Of a stretch of 64,000 nt of DNA, positions 56,092 through 64,000 are shown in pieces. Source of the DNA: Phanerodontia chrysosporium (taxonomy: Eukaryota > Basidiomycota > Agaricomycetes > Polyporales > Phanerochaetaceae). Under the pieces are notes generated by a model, which was not told where the DNA came from, searched no databases, and saw nothing but the letters and a program-made list of their open reading frames with translations. Each line of letters opens with the position of its first letter. Position 1 is the stretch's first letter. The stretch is from contig MJGA01000011.1 of assembly GCA_001910725.1 (NCBI GenBank), positions 62,001 through 126,000 on the forward strand, given 5' to 3'. The position numbers and the translations under genes are program-made.

Positions 56092-57672
56092 ATGTCGCTC
56101 AATCCAAATCCTGTTGACTTTGGTTTGCGTTCTGCTGCGAGTTCAAGTGGTACGGACCCTTGGGGAGCGTTAGAACTCGGCTCTATGGCTGAGGGAGGCC
56201 CTACCCCAGTTTTGGCCGCTGCGCCGCTTTCGACCTCTTACGAAGAGTACAGCCAGTCATGGGTACAAGCCGCTCAGGAAGGACTGACTCCTGGCGACTT
56301 CAAGGCCCTCGTTGACAGCCTGGGTAACTGGGTAAAGGCTGAGATAGCTCAAGTAAGGTCGGAAATGGGTTCAGAAGTCCTTCGCTTGAAGGAAGCCCTT
56401 CGCAAACGCAAAACCGAGGCCAAGACACTTCAGGAGCAGATAGACACTCTTGAGCAGACTAGACAGCACTTGTCTGCGCAGATAGCAGAGGCTCAGAACC
56501 AAAATCGCGTTTTGCAGAACGCTATGCAGGTGCTGAAGCAGGAGAACGAGAGCTTGAAAGTGTTGGTTCAGCAAGGCACTAGTGGAGGCAACATTGGGTT
56601 GTCTCAGTCTTTGTTCCCTACCATGAAGGAGCCTGACACCTTTAATGGTGATAAGGCTAGCAAGCTGGATGACTGGCTCGAGTCGATGGCACTCTGGTTG
56701 CGCCACCGTGGCGTAATGGACGACGAAAAGAAGATAGAGACGGCGATGACTTACCTGCGAGGTTCAGCAAAGAAGGTCATGCAAGAGTACTTCGACAAGG
56801 TGGCAGACTCAAAGCCCCTTGGTACTTGGACCAACTTTGTGAACGAACTCCAGAAAGGATTCCAACAGACCGACAAGAAGGACAGGGCAAGGGCAGAGTT
56901 TGAGCAGCTTGTCAGCAAGAAAGGAACGAACGAGAAGACTTTCAATGAGTTTGCTGCTCGTTTCCGTTCGCTGGCTCGCCAAACTGGCTTCTCCAACGAG
57001 GAACTGTTGGTCAAAGCCTATGCCCATACCCCTCGTGCCGCCGCCGATGTACTGGCAGCCCGTGGTCGTGCTCAGTGGGCTACGACCTGGGATGGTTGGT
57101 TGAAGGATGTTCAGGAGATTCTGCAGGATCAACGTCTCTTGACGGGCACCGTACTCTCTGGACAGCCTCAGTCGTCGAAAGACCCTGACGCTATGGATGT
57201 CGACGCCTTGAAGAAGGGCTCAGCCCAGGGTAAAGGCAAGACAGCCAAAGTTCAGAAGGTTGCCATGTCGTTCGAGGAGGCGAAGAAGAAAGGCTGCTGC
57301 GCTCAGTGTGGAGGCAAAGGCCACATCGCCAAGGAGTGTCCATCGAAGAAGAACAACTCAGGTTCTTCGACGTCGTCGAGTAAAACCACCAATGCACCGG
57401 TGGCCAGTTCATCAAAGGCTTCGTCTTCAAAGGGAAAGGAGAAGGATAAGGGCTCTCGCCACACAAAGAACAGTGTGCGCGAGGTGTACGCCAGCGACTC
57501 GGAGAGATTCCAGGAGGTAGCCTCTGACGAGGAGTCGAGCTCGGATAGCTCAGAAGAAGAAGATACCCCCAAGACCAAGCAAAAGAAGAAGTCGTCTTCG
57601 AAGGAGAAGGCGCAGAAGATTAACCGCGTGGTATTCTCAGACGATGAGGATTTCCTGCAGGGACCGATGTAG
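56092..57672 (+). CDS. Chromovirus Gag
   Basis: A 526-residue ORF starting at the first ATG of the predicted transcript (54833 onward). A coiled coil spans about residues 95-165 (heptads such as LEQTRQHLSAQIAEAQNQNR). A Ty3-type capsid domain follows (FNGDKASKLDDWLESMALWL, KKIETAMTYLRGSAKKVMQE, FNEFAARFRSLARQTGFSNE), then a CCHC knuckle CAQCGGKGHIAKEC at about residue 405 and a charged Ser-rich tail. It forms the particle and packages RNA. A protease frame, shifted -1, opens at 57648 and overlaps its last 25 bases. Confidence 0.88.
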   Translation: MSLNPNPVDFGLRSAASSSGTDPWGALELGSMAEGGPTPVLAAAPLSTSYEEYSQSWVQAAQEGLTPGDFKALVDSLGNWVKAEIAQVRSEMGSEVLRLKEALRKRKTEAKTLQEQIDTLEQTRQHLSAQIAEAQNQNRVLQNAMQVLKQENESLKVLVQQGTSGGNIGLSQSLFPTMKEPDTFNGDKASKLDDWLESMALWLRHRGVMDDEKKIETAMTYLRGSAKKVMQEYFDKVADSKPLGTWTNFVNELQKGFQQTDKKDRARAEFEQLVSKKGTNEKTFNEFAARFRSLARQTGFSNEELLVKAYAHTPRAAADVLAARGRAQWATTWDGWLKDVQEILQDQRLLTGTVLSGQPQSSKDPDAMDVDALKKGSAQGKGKTAKVQKVAMSFEEAKKKGCCAQCGGKGHIAKECPSKKNNSGSSTSSSKTTNAPVASSSKASSSKGKEKDKGSRHTKNSVREVYASDSERFQEVASDEESSSDSSEEEDTPKTKQKKKSSSKEKAQKINRVVFSDDEDFLQGPM

Positions 57673-58106
57673 AGTCTGCGACATCTGGTCCGTTTTTAGA
57701 TTTCCTTTACCCTCCCGACTCAGTAGAATGTATTAAATCAGTTTTGGAATCGAGAAAAGTCTCTAGTTTGCCCTCTAAATCGAGCTTTATCGTTCCAGTA
57801 ACTTTGAGTCAGGGTAAGGAAATCAGAGTGCAGACTACCGCGCTGGTTGATTCAGGGGCCTATGCTGTGTTCATTAGCCATCGCTTCGTCAAGAAGCATA
57901 AGCTGAAGACGAACCAGCTGGCCAGGGAGATACGCGTTTACAACGCAGATGGCTCCAGGAACAAGTGTGGCAGTATTGAGGAATACGCTTGGCTCGACGT
58001 AGCCGTAGGGGACCATATCTCCAGACAAGCATGCCTCATTACAGATCTGGGTGGAAAGGACGTTTCCTCGGCCTTAGCTGCTCGAAGAAGTCTAGTCAAA
58101 GAGTAG
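57648..58106 (+). pseudogene. Retropepsin-type protease, damaged at C-terminus
   Basis: In the -1 frame relative to Gag the sequence is open from 57648 and reads LESRKVSSLPSKSSFIVPVT. It then has the catalytic ALVDSGAYAVFISHRFVKKH, RVYNADGSRNKCGSIEEYAW and LITDLGGKDV. The expected ILGLPWL that closes the domain is garbled (SSALAARRSL) and a stop follows at 58106. One base off, the same stretch can be read as LEEV...VDWDEHGQ, so small indels have broken the frame. In an intact element Gag-Pro-Pol would be one product through a -1 shift. Confidence 0.7.
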
Positions 58107-58900
58107 ACTGGGATGAGCATGGGCAGCATAAGCAGAACTCGAAGAACTAATGAACTAGGACTTCGAGGAGGAAAGAGCAGAGCTTAGGCTCTAACTGTCG
58201 CTTACACCACCCCAGATTGGCCACAGTTTTCGGCAGTTGAACTGCCAGAAGGGAGGAATCAAGGATTCCAGCGTTGTGCCCCTCAGTTTCGGCTATCTGA
58301 CAGAACTTTGGAGCCTCTTAACTATTGAGGACCAAAGTAGGGCAAGTACTACTACTCAGAATGCCCAGTATTGTGCCATTCATTTGACGAGTTAGTCAGA
58401 TAGTGCAGGTCCCTAGGCACCGAGGTACTGGTACCTTTGGGGAGGGCTCCACAACTTAGCTTCGGGGTACTGAAGCAGAAGTTTTCGGTTGCTTGCCGAG
58501 CAAGTGACAGGGCAGTGTCTCTCAGCCTGAAGATGTTTGCAACACCTAGTTGAAGTTAGCATTCAGGGCATAATCCCAGATACTTCAGGGTGTTGAGAGT
58601 GACTGCAGCAGTTGGGTCAAAAGGGCTTTTTACCTATATTGGCTATGCATAGACTCTTGGAGTCAGCCTACACACATTGGAATTGGACGCACTAGCCTGA
58701 GAAGGGGCTGATCCTATGTCCAGGAGGCCATATCCTGAATTGGGGGTAGATTGCCATAATCGTGGAAACTACATTGAGAAGCCAGAATCTTCCACGATAC
58801 GAGCCCAAGGCAATCTGGCCATTCAGTGATAAGGGACACTAGCAAGAGGCTAGCAGAAGGATCAATACAAGCCCAGTTGGATGACAGAGTCATCAAGTGT
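58107..58900 (+). other. Non-coding stretch replacing RT/RNase H
   Basis: No frame on either strand gives reverse transcriptase (no YxDD-type motif) or RNase H. About 0.8 kb lies between the broken protease and the codons preceding integrase. From about 58,915 the plus strand again reads pol-like sequence (FGKDLAEWHLEDGLLLH, stop at about 58,980, then GKVYVPKDDKIRADLL), so the pol 3' part is intact apart from that stop. Confidence 0.75.
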
Positions 58901-58988
58901 TATGGACCACGAGAAAGGACCAAGAGAGTTCGGGAAGGACTTAGCGGAATGGCACCTCGAGGACGGGCTACTACTGCACTGAGGCAAG

Positions 58989-60797
58989 GTGTATGTGCCC
59001 AAGGACGACAAGATTAGGGCGGATCTACTCAAGTTACACCACGACTTCCCTGGGGCTGGACACCCTGGACGATGGAAGACGTTGGAGTTGCTGTCGCGCA
59101 ACTACTGGTGGCCTGGAATGTCAGTTTATGTCAAGAAGTACGTCGCAGGTTGCGAAGTTTGCCAGTCGCATAAAAACGTCAACCAGAAGCCTGCTGGCCT
59201 GCTACAACCGAACGAGGTTCCGTCGGAACCCTGGGAGATAATCTCATGCGATATGATCACGGACTTGCCTGAGTCGGACGGTTACAACGCTATCTTCGTA
59301 GTCGTTTGCCGCTTAACCAAGCGAGCACATTTCCTCCCCATCACCAAGGAGTTTTCAGCCAAGGATCTGGGAAATTTGCTCTATGAGCGTATTTGGCCTT
59401 TGCACGGCCTACCCAGACAGATCATTTCGGATAGAGGAACGCAGTTCGCCGCAAAACTCTTCCAGGAATGGTGCAGACTCTTGGGAATCAAGTCAGCAAT
59501 GACTACAGCGTTTCACCCTCAGGCGGACGGTCAGACGGAGCGAGTTAATCAGTCATTGGAGCAGTATCTGCGCTGCTACACAAGCTTCAGGCAGGACGAC
59601 TGGGCGTACCTTTTGCCCTCTGCCGAGTTTGCGTACAATAACCAGGCGCATGAAAGCACCAAGAACTCGCCATTCTTCGTCGAATATGGCCGTCATCCAC
59701 GCATGTTCCCAGAGCAGGACCGTGTTACAAGGTTGTCAGAACTGGACGACTGGACAAAGCTTAGACAGGAGGCCCAAGATCAGGCGAAAGCCGCGCTCGT
59801 GCTGGCTGCAGAGCGAATGAAGTGGTACTACGACCAGGGTAAATCAGAACCCTTGTTCAAGGTCGGAGACCGTGTTTGGCTTGACGCAAAGGATCTGAAC
59901 CTTCGGGTTCCCTCCAAGAAACTGGCACCAAAGCGAGTAGGCCCTTACGAGATCGTAGAACAGCTGGGACCGGTCACCTTCAAGCTGAAGTTACCAGCCC
60001 ATGTGAAGATTCACCCGGTCTTCCACGCAAGCAAACTCACGAAGCACGTCGAGGATGAGGTTGCCAATCGCACGCGCAAACCCCTACCACCCATTCGTGT
60101 GGGTGATGACGAGGAGTACGAGGTCGAGCAGATCGTAGATGCACAGCCAGACTCTAAAGGCCGTGTTATGTACCGAGTACGGTGGAGAGGCTACGATGAG
60201 CATAGCGACACATGGGAATACTTGCCCAATCTCAAGCACGCTATGGCGAAGGTCAAACAATTCCACAAGAAATACCCAGATGCGCCGAGGGCAATTTCCC
60301 TTCTGCAACGCCACCACGACGAGGAGGATGAGTTTTTCGTGCGCGAACTCGCGCTACTCCAATCTTGGGGAGCAGACGACCAGTTCGAGGTCGAGCTCAT
60401 GAACAAGGATGCAAAACTTCCCTCACGTGGCTCGCCAGAAAGCGCAGGGTTGGATCTTTTCATCACGGAAGACCTTACGCTCAAGCCCCATGATCGCAAG
60501 CTAGCGCCAACTGGCCTTCGAATGTGTACTCCACCAGGTACCTACGCTCGAGTCGCACCACGGAGTGGCCTTAGCCTCAGAGGCATCGACATAGGAGCAG
60601 GCGTTATTGACCGAGATTATCGAGGAGAGCTCAAAATTCTACTCATCAACAACTCGCCCGACACCTTTACATTCCACAAGGGTGATCGTGTCGCTCAACT
60701 CGTGCTCGAAAGAATCTCCTACGCCGAACCAACTCCGGTTTCTCGCCTCGACTCAACCATTCGCAGCAGCGATGGTTTTGGCTCCACTGGTATTTAG
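58989..60797 (+). CDS. Integrase-chromodomain-dUTPase polyprotein
   Basis: 602 residues, uninterrupted. The HHCC zinc domain uses H17/H25 and C55/C58 (AGCEVCQSHK). The catalytic triad is D88, D148, E184 (SCDMI, ISDRGTQF, QTERVNQ), giving the D,D-35-E spacing. The GPY/F module is at about 316-335 (RVGPYEIVEQLG). The chromodomain spans 375-430 (EEYEVEQIVDAQPD, YRVRWRGYDEHSDTWEYL). A full dUTPase follows at about 466-602: motif 1 SPESAGLDL, motif 2 APRSGLSLRGIDI, motif 3 GAGVIDRDYRGELKI with catalytic Asp and Tyr, motif 4 KGDRVAQLVL, motif 5 RSSDGFGSTG. Integrase inserts cDNA, the chromodomain probably targets histone marks, and dUTPase keeps dUTP out of cDNA. The 5' ATG is arbitrary, since the frame is part of pol. 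Confidence 0.92.
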   Translation: MYVPKDDKIRADLLKLHHDFPGAGHPGRWKTLELLSRNYWWPGMSVYVKKYVAGCEVCQSHKNVNQKPAGLLQPNEVPSEPWEIISCDMITDLPESDGYNAIFVVVCRLTKRAHFLPITKEFSAKDLGNLLYERIWPLHGLPRQIISDRGTQFAAKLFQEWCRLLGIKSAMTTAFHPQADGQTERVNQSLEQYLRCYTSFRQDDWAYLLPSAEFAYNNQAHESTKNSPFFVEYGRHPRMFPEQDRVTRLSELDDWTKLRQEAQDQAKAALVLAAERMKWYYDQGKSEPLFKVGDRVWLDAKDLNLRVPSKKLAPKRVGPYEIVEQLGPVTFKLKLPAHVKIHPVFHASKLTKHVEDEVANRTRKPLPPIRVGDDEEYEVEQIVDAQPDSKGRVMYRVRWRGYDEHSDTWEYLPNLKHAMAKVKQFHKKYPDAPRAISLLQRHHDEEDEFFVRELALLQSWGADDQFEVELMNKDAKLPSRGSPESAGLDLFITEDLTLKPHDRKLAPTGLRMCTPPGTYARVAPRSGLSLRGIDIGAGVIDRDYRGELKILLINNSPDTFTFHKGDRVAQLVLERISYAEPTPVSRLDSTIRSSDGFGSTGI

Positions 60798-60820
60798 GCT
60801 TCACCAGGAGGTTCAGCTAG

Positions 60821-60832
60821 AATTGGGGGTAA
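60821..60832 (+). promoter_or_regulatory. Polypurine tract
   Basis: AATTGGGGGTAA directly abuts the 3' LTR at 60833. It primes plus-strand DNA synthesis in this class. Confidence 0.7.
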
Positions 60833-61432
60833 TGTCACAGTTTTTCGTCTTAACCCTTAGGGTTAGGGGCAGCAGGTGACAGAAGCGATTACTCCGAACT
60901 GTGACATGCAGAAGCGCTGGAGTGACAGCCCTAGGCTCGGGGCTGGTCACGTGATACGGCGGTCACGTGATGCGCACACGTGCGGTATCCCAGGGTCACA
61001 TGGTCGAAGGTCTAGAAGCAGGCAAGGGTCTGGAAGCGCCAAGACACTCCGGAATGGACTAGAAAGCCCTGGAGGTCTCTGGACAGGTCCGGACAGTGCT
61101 GGAACGTTCTGGAGGTTTCTGGGACATCGTAGGAACATTTAGGAACGTGTAGGAGAATGTAGGAATGCCTGTAGGGCACTAGCCAATAGCGTAGTAGGTA
61201 TTAGATAGCTAGGACCCTGAACACCGGTCCCTGGGGACCTGGTGCACATGTATATAAACCCTGAGGGCTGGGGGTGCCTCCCCAGCTTCAATCTCATCGC
61301 ATCTCACCTCTCTAGCCTCTATACCTCGTCTTCAAGCCTGGCTACACCCTTTGTAGTCCAAGTAAACCTTTGCCAGTGAGTATTGCTGGTTGGTTTGGTG
61401 TATAGGCGCTAGGGCAGCGCATTTTTGTGATA
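60833..61432 (+). repeat. 3' LTR (600 bp)
   Basis: Same length and, by eye, the same sequence as 54382-54981; followed by the CCGCC duplication at 61433-61437. Confidence 0.92.
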
Positions 61433-61437
61433 CCGCC

Positions 61438-62110
61438 CCCTTTGGTGTGTTGCCTCGATCTTTGCAGAGACCCCCTCGCAAACGTTCTGACCGGTGCTGG
61501 GAACAGGCTGGCAGTCTGACATGCTTATAGTAGCCGGTGACATGCCAGAAACTCGACAGGCAGCTTGGCTTCAGGCCAGAGCATGTTAGCTAACGATATC
61601 AACATCCAATAAAGGTGTGCACCAAGTTCTCGGTACCGTATGAATTTGTGAATCATTACCGGCAGGCAGAAACCCACGCCAATATGTTCTTCACGGCTTG
61701 CCAATTCGAGAAGGAAGTGCATAGACCGCTTGGAAGTCTGCTTGAGATCCATCCTTGGTGAGAAAGCCACGGTTGTCTCCCCAGCTGAAAATGGCGTGAA
61801 TAGGACTGTGCAGTTCCTCCATGTGTTCATCAGTATGTTGCAGATTTAAGTACTTGAGGGACATAATGTCTTTATGTCCGGGCGCATTATCGTGGATTTT
61901 TGGAATTAATTCTTTTATGCTCCGAAATATCTGCCTCCAGCTGCTTGAGCCTTCCATCTCAGAGACTCGACTTGCAGCAAGAGTGTAGAACGAGTGAATC
62001 GAGACAGAGACGAAAATTTTCTGTGCGAAGTGACACATTGAATAACGAAACATACCGCAAGAGGTATGGGGAACTCCGAAAAGGGAAATCGCATCAATAT
62101 ATGGCCCCAC
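61438..62110 (-). pseudogene. Unrecognised gene fragment of element B, interrupted by the retrotransposon
   Basis: The minus strand reads ELIPKIHDNAPGHKDIMSLK, MEELHSPIHAIFSWGDNRGF, then EEHIGVGFCLPVMIHKFIRY and LLWPEAKLPVEFL. Joining 61437 to 54376 (removing the retrotransposon and one CCGCC) continues an open frame as LCKDRGNTPKGAARDRERKR and then DTDEERWVTAHICTAYPLTR to a stop near 54,250. The host ORF therefore predates the insertion. Family not recognised; start and frame through the middle are uncertain. Confidence 0.4.
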
Positions 62111-62235
62111 ATATGTCAGTCTGTCAAGATTCTGACGGAACTGCGAGTTTTCTTGCTTGTAAACTCTATATTTTCACTCTCCAATAATACCGACAGCTGA
62201 AAGACAACAAGAAGTCCGAGTGAAAGAAGAATGCT

Positions 62236-62310
62236 AAAAAAAACAACGCCGCAGGTTTGAACCTGCACGCTCGAAAATAACCTACACATCGCGTCGGCCG
62301 CTAGGCCACC
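62236..62310 (-). ncRNA. tRNA-like RNA polymerase III unit in element B
   Basis: Minus strand: A box TGGCCTAGCGG (62308-62298), a close match to TRGCNNARYGG; B box GGTTCAAACC in a GCAGG/CCTGC stem (62268-62251); then a T8 terminator (62243-62236). Distances equal those in element A. The T-loop is one base shorter than in a tRNA and the acceptor ends do not pair. Confidence 0.65.
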
Positions 62311-62492
62311 AGTGTACAAGTTTGATTGGGACAGTAGTCCCCATGGTCATCGCGCGCTATCCCAGGACATGGCTCTCGAGCCAGAGGCCTTCGCCGCGCT
62401 ATATTCCGGGCATGGTCGACCGAAATTTCGGCCCCTCAGACGCGCTATCCGCGGACATGCACTGGCGGGAGCTTCCGGGGTCCTACCATGGC

Positions 62493-64000
62493 ACGCACAG
62501 AGTTCACTTCGTCAGAAGCTTCCCCAGGGATCAGCGCTCTGCCGGCAACTACTTTGGGAGCCCCCAGATCTCAGATCCCGCCCATGCATTAGCCTTTTCC
62601 ATCACCATCGATGCTCTCGCCGCGTCGTAGCCCGCACGGCCTCGCCGTCCCGCCGCGCCTCCAGTGAAACACGCCCGGTCCTCTCGGCTCCGCATCGTCA
62701 GCCTACTCATATTGCGCTGCGCAGGGACCCCCGCGTCTCAGATCGTCGTCTCCGATTGCACGCCTGAGATCGGTAATATAACATCCAGGACCTTCCATTC
62801 GCCCCACCGGCCGGGTGTGGCAACCCTGTGTCACCGCGCAACACAGCACGAAGCATCCCGATAAAGATAGGCGTCGCACGCAAGGCGTCCGGCAAGCGGT
62901 CCTGCAGATCACCCTGTGCGCGTGACGCGCCCCCTCCGCGAAGCAGCAAAGGGACTGCCTGTTGCGAACACAATGGCGTGGACAATGGAGAGGGAGCCCC
63001 GTCGCGAGGGCGTCGCAGCCCGCGAAAAGTCCTGCATGCTCCTCGGACGGGAGCCCTGCTGCTGACCAAACACGCATGCAAAAAAGAGCCCGAACGCCAT
63101 GTCGCACAGCGCAGTCGGACGAGAGCGCGAGATGCTTCCGGCGGCATGGCGCGGGGCCATCACCGATCTGGCACTTTGCGCGTGATACGTAACAATCAAA
63201 TTGCCACTGCGGGCGCGGGGGCACATGGGTGCGGTCGCCGTTTCCGGGGGACAGCCCGCCACGCCCGCGCGCGCGCCCGCGATCTGCACCTTGCCCCAAA
63301 TCGATGCGATGAAGAAAAATAGAAGGGGGCGCCGGACGGCCGGTGATTGATGGCGAGGGAGCCCGTCGGCAGGGTACAGGGCCCAGAACCACGTGCGCCG
63401 CAAACTTTGACGGTGACGCGGGGCGAGAAAACGGCTGGCGCGCGCGGCAACTGCCCGGACGTGCATCAGGCACGCGCAAGCGGTTTTCCCGGGTCGGCCG
63501 TCAGCGCCCCTTACGCCCCGCCCGCGTCGGCGCCAGCGCAGCACTGCCACCGCCCCGCTGGGCTCGTCCCGGGTCCGAGGAGCGGCCGCACATCGCATGA
63601 CGCCGCGCCGCGCGCCCCTGTGGCGCCGCGCCCCCCTTTGCCCTGCGATGCGCTATCGCAACGGGCCATGTGCTCACGCCCCCTCTCGCCTCGACTGCAT
63701 GCCAACTTAGCGTCCGCCTATGCCAGCATCCGCCGCGCGCGCTGATGGGGAATGGATGCCCCGCACAGAAACACGGCTGCGCGTTCCCAGCGCAGTGGGG
63801 GCCCGCGGCAGAAGCAGCACACACCTGGGTCAAAGCACACACACGCGCGCGCGCGCGACCTGGGCCTCTGATCACGAAGCACCCGCGGCGAAGCACCGGT
63901 TTTGGGGGCGGCGTCCCCGCGGGCGCGACGGATATGGGCTGGCGCAGGCTGGGCGTGTGTGCGGCTGATTATCATCGTGCGACGGCGATCGCCCATCGGC
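62493..64000. other. GC-rich, CpG-rich flank, nothing supported
   Basis: Long overlapping ORFs exist in all frames because stops are rare in GC-rich DNA. They lack domains and convincing splice links. An alternating CA/CG tract (about 63,835-63,858) could adopt Z-DNA. Confidence 0.35.

Larger units (their letters stand above)
54382..61432 (+). mobile_element. Ty3/chromovirus LTR retrotransposon (7,051 bp), lacking RT/RNase H
   Basis: Two 600-bp LTRs with a 5-bp duplication bound a leader with a self-priming site, an ATG-free ORF, Gag, a damaged protease, an 0.8-kb non-coding stretch where RT and RNase H should be, and an intact integrase-chromodomain-dUTPase ORF. A polypurine tract adjoins the 3' LTR. 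Identical LTRs mean very recent insertion. The lost polymerase means the copy was mobilised in trans or lost it right after insertion. Confidence 0.92.
54009..62484. mobile_element. TIR element B, split by a nested LTR retrotransposon
   Basis: The left terminus is AGGACCCCGGAAGCTCC at 54009 and the right terminus ends GGGGTCCT at 62484. A perfect 8-bp target duplication ACCATGGC flanks it (54001-54008 and 62485-62492). Without the 7,051-bp retrotransposon and its 5-bp duplication it is about 1,420 bp. It shares with element A the first 200 bp (visibly about 85% alike), the subterminal motif (54094-54109, 62354-62371, 62396-62414, 62442-62459), the palindrome CCGAAATTTCGG (62420-62431) and the tRNA-like unit. 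The central cargo differs. No transposase. Confidence 0.85.

Noticed and set aside
58107..58900. Hidden reverse transcriptase in a shifted frame
   Set aside because: I looked in all frames for RT or RNase H motifs and found none; only short ORFs are present.
62236..62310. Genuine tRNA gene call
   Set aside because: The T-loop is one base short, the acceptor arms do not pair, and the same unit occurs in element A. Called tRNA-like instead.
62703..63900. Several 80-260-codon ORFs at the right end
   Set aside because: All are in GC-rich DNA on both strands with no domain, consistent start or splice support.
1..64000. CRISPR arrays, operons, bacterial-type regulators
   Set aside because: The window is eukaryotic with spliced genes; no regularly spaced repeats of that type are present.

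Overview
The window comes from a filamentous basidiomycete, most likely an Agaricomycete. Genes are dense and carry many short (about 50-60 bp) introns with GT..AG ends. The gene content fits: FunK1-type fungal kinases, expanded F-box/LRR-like families, a Cyc8/Ssn6 corepressor, RNA polymerase I/III subunit AC40, and Ty1/copia and Ty3 retroelements. I cannot name a genus.

Layout. 1-1,028: 3' part of a DUF2235 gene running off the left edge (minus). 2.9-9.2 kb: four tandem F-box genes (minus), followed by a plus-strand SPRY + F-box fusion (10.5-12.8 kb). 13.0-22.5 kb: two paralogous FunK1 kinases (minus). Between them lie a 1.6-kb terminal-inverted-repeat element (element A) and a broken UGPase-like gene fragment. 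23.2-29.6 kb: a copia 5' end (LTR, half-tRNA primer site, gag) cut short by a Ty3-like 5' end (leader plus Gag-protease). 29.9-53.7 kb: conserved single-copy-looking genes, namely flavin-reductase-like, AC40, a large UvrD-like helicase/TPR protein, a serine beta-lactamase-fold hydrolase, a small Tudor/PWWP-like protein, a secreted Gly/Met/His-rich repeat protein and Cyc8. 54.0-62.5 kb: a second copy of the TIR element (element B), split by a 7.05-kb LTR retrotransposon. 62.5-64.0 kb: GC-rich sequence with no gene I can support.

Most notable is the mobile DNA. (1) The 7.05-kb Ty3 chromovirus has LTRs identical by eye, a perfect 5-bp target duplication and an integrase-chromodomain-dUTPase polyprotein, but no reverse transcriptase or RNase H. 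It carries an 11-nt site just inside the 5' LTR that is exactly complementary to the predicted 5' end of its own mRNA (Tf1-type self-priming). Its leader contains no ATG in any plus-strand frame for about 1.26 kb, although a 265-codon ORF lies in it. (2) The unrelated Ty3-like element at 24.5-29.6 kb also has a 1.0-kb ATG-free leader, with five related hairpins, one showing compensatory change. (3) Elements A and B share TIRs, 8-bp target duplications, a subterminal GCGCTAT..GGACATG repeat, and an antisense tRNA-like RNA polymerase III unit (A box, B box at conserved spacing, oligo-T terminator). This looks like a non-autonomous DNA transposon family that carries its own Pol III gene.
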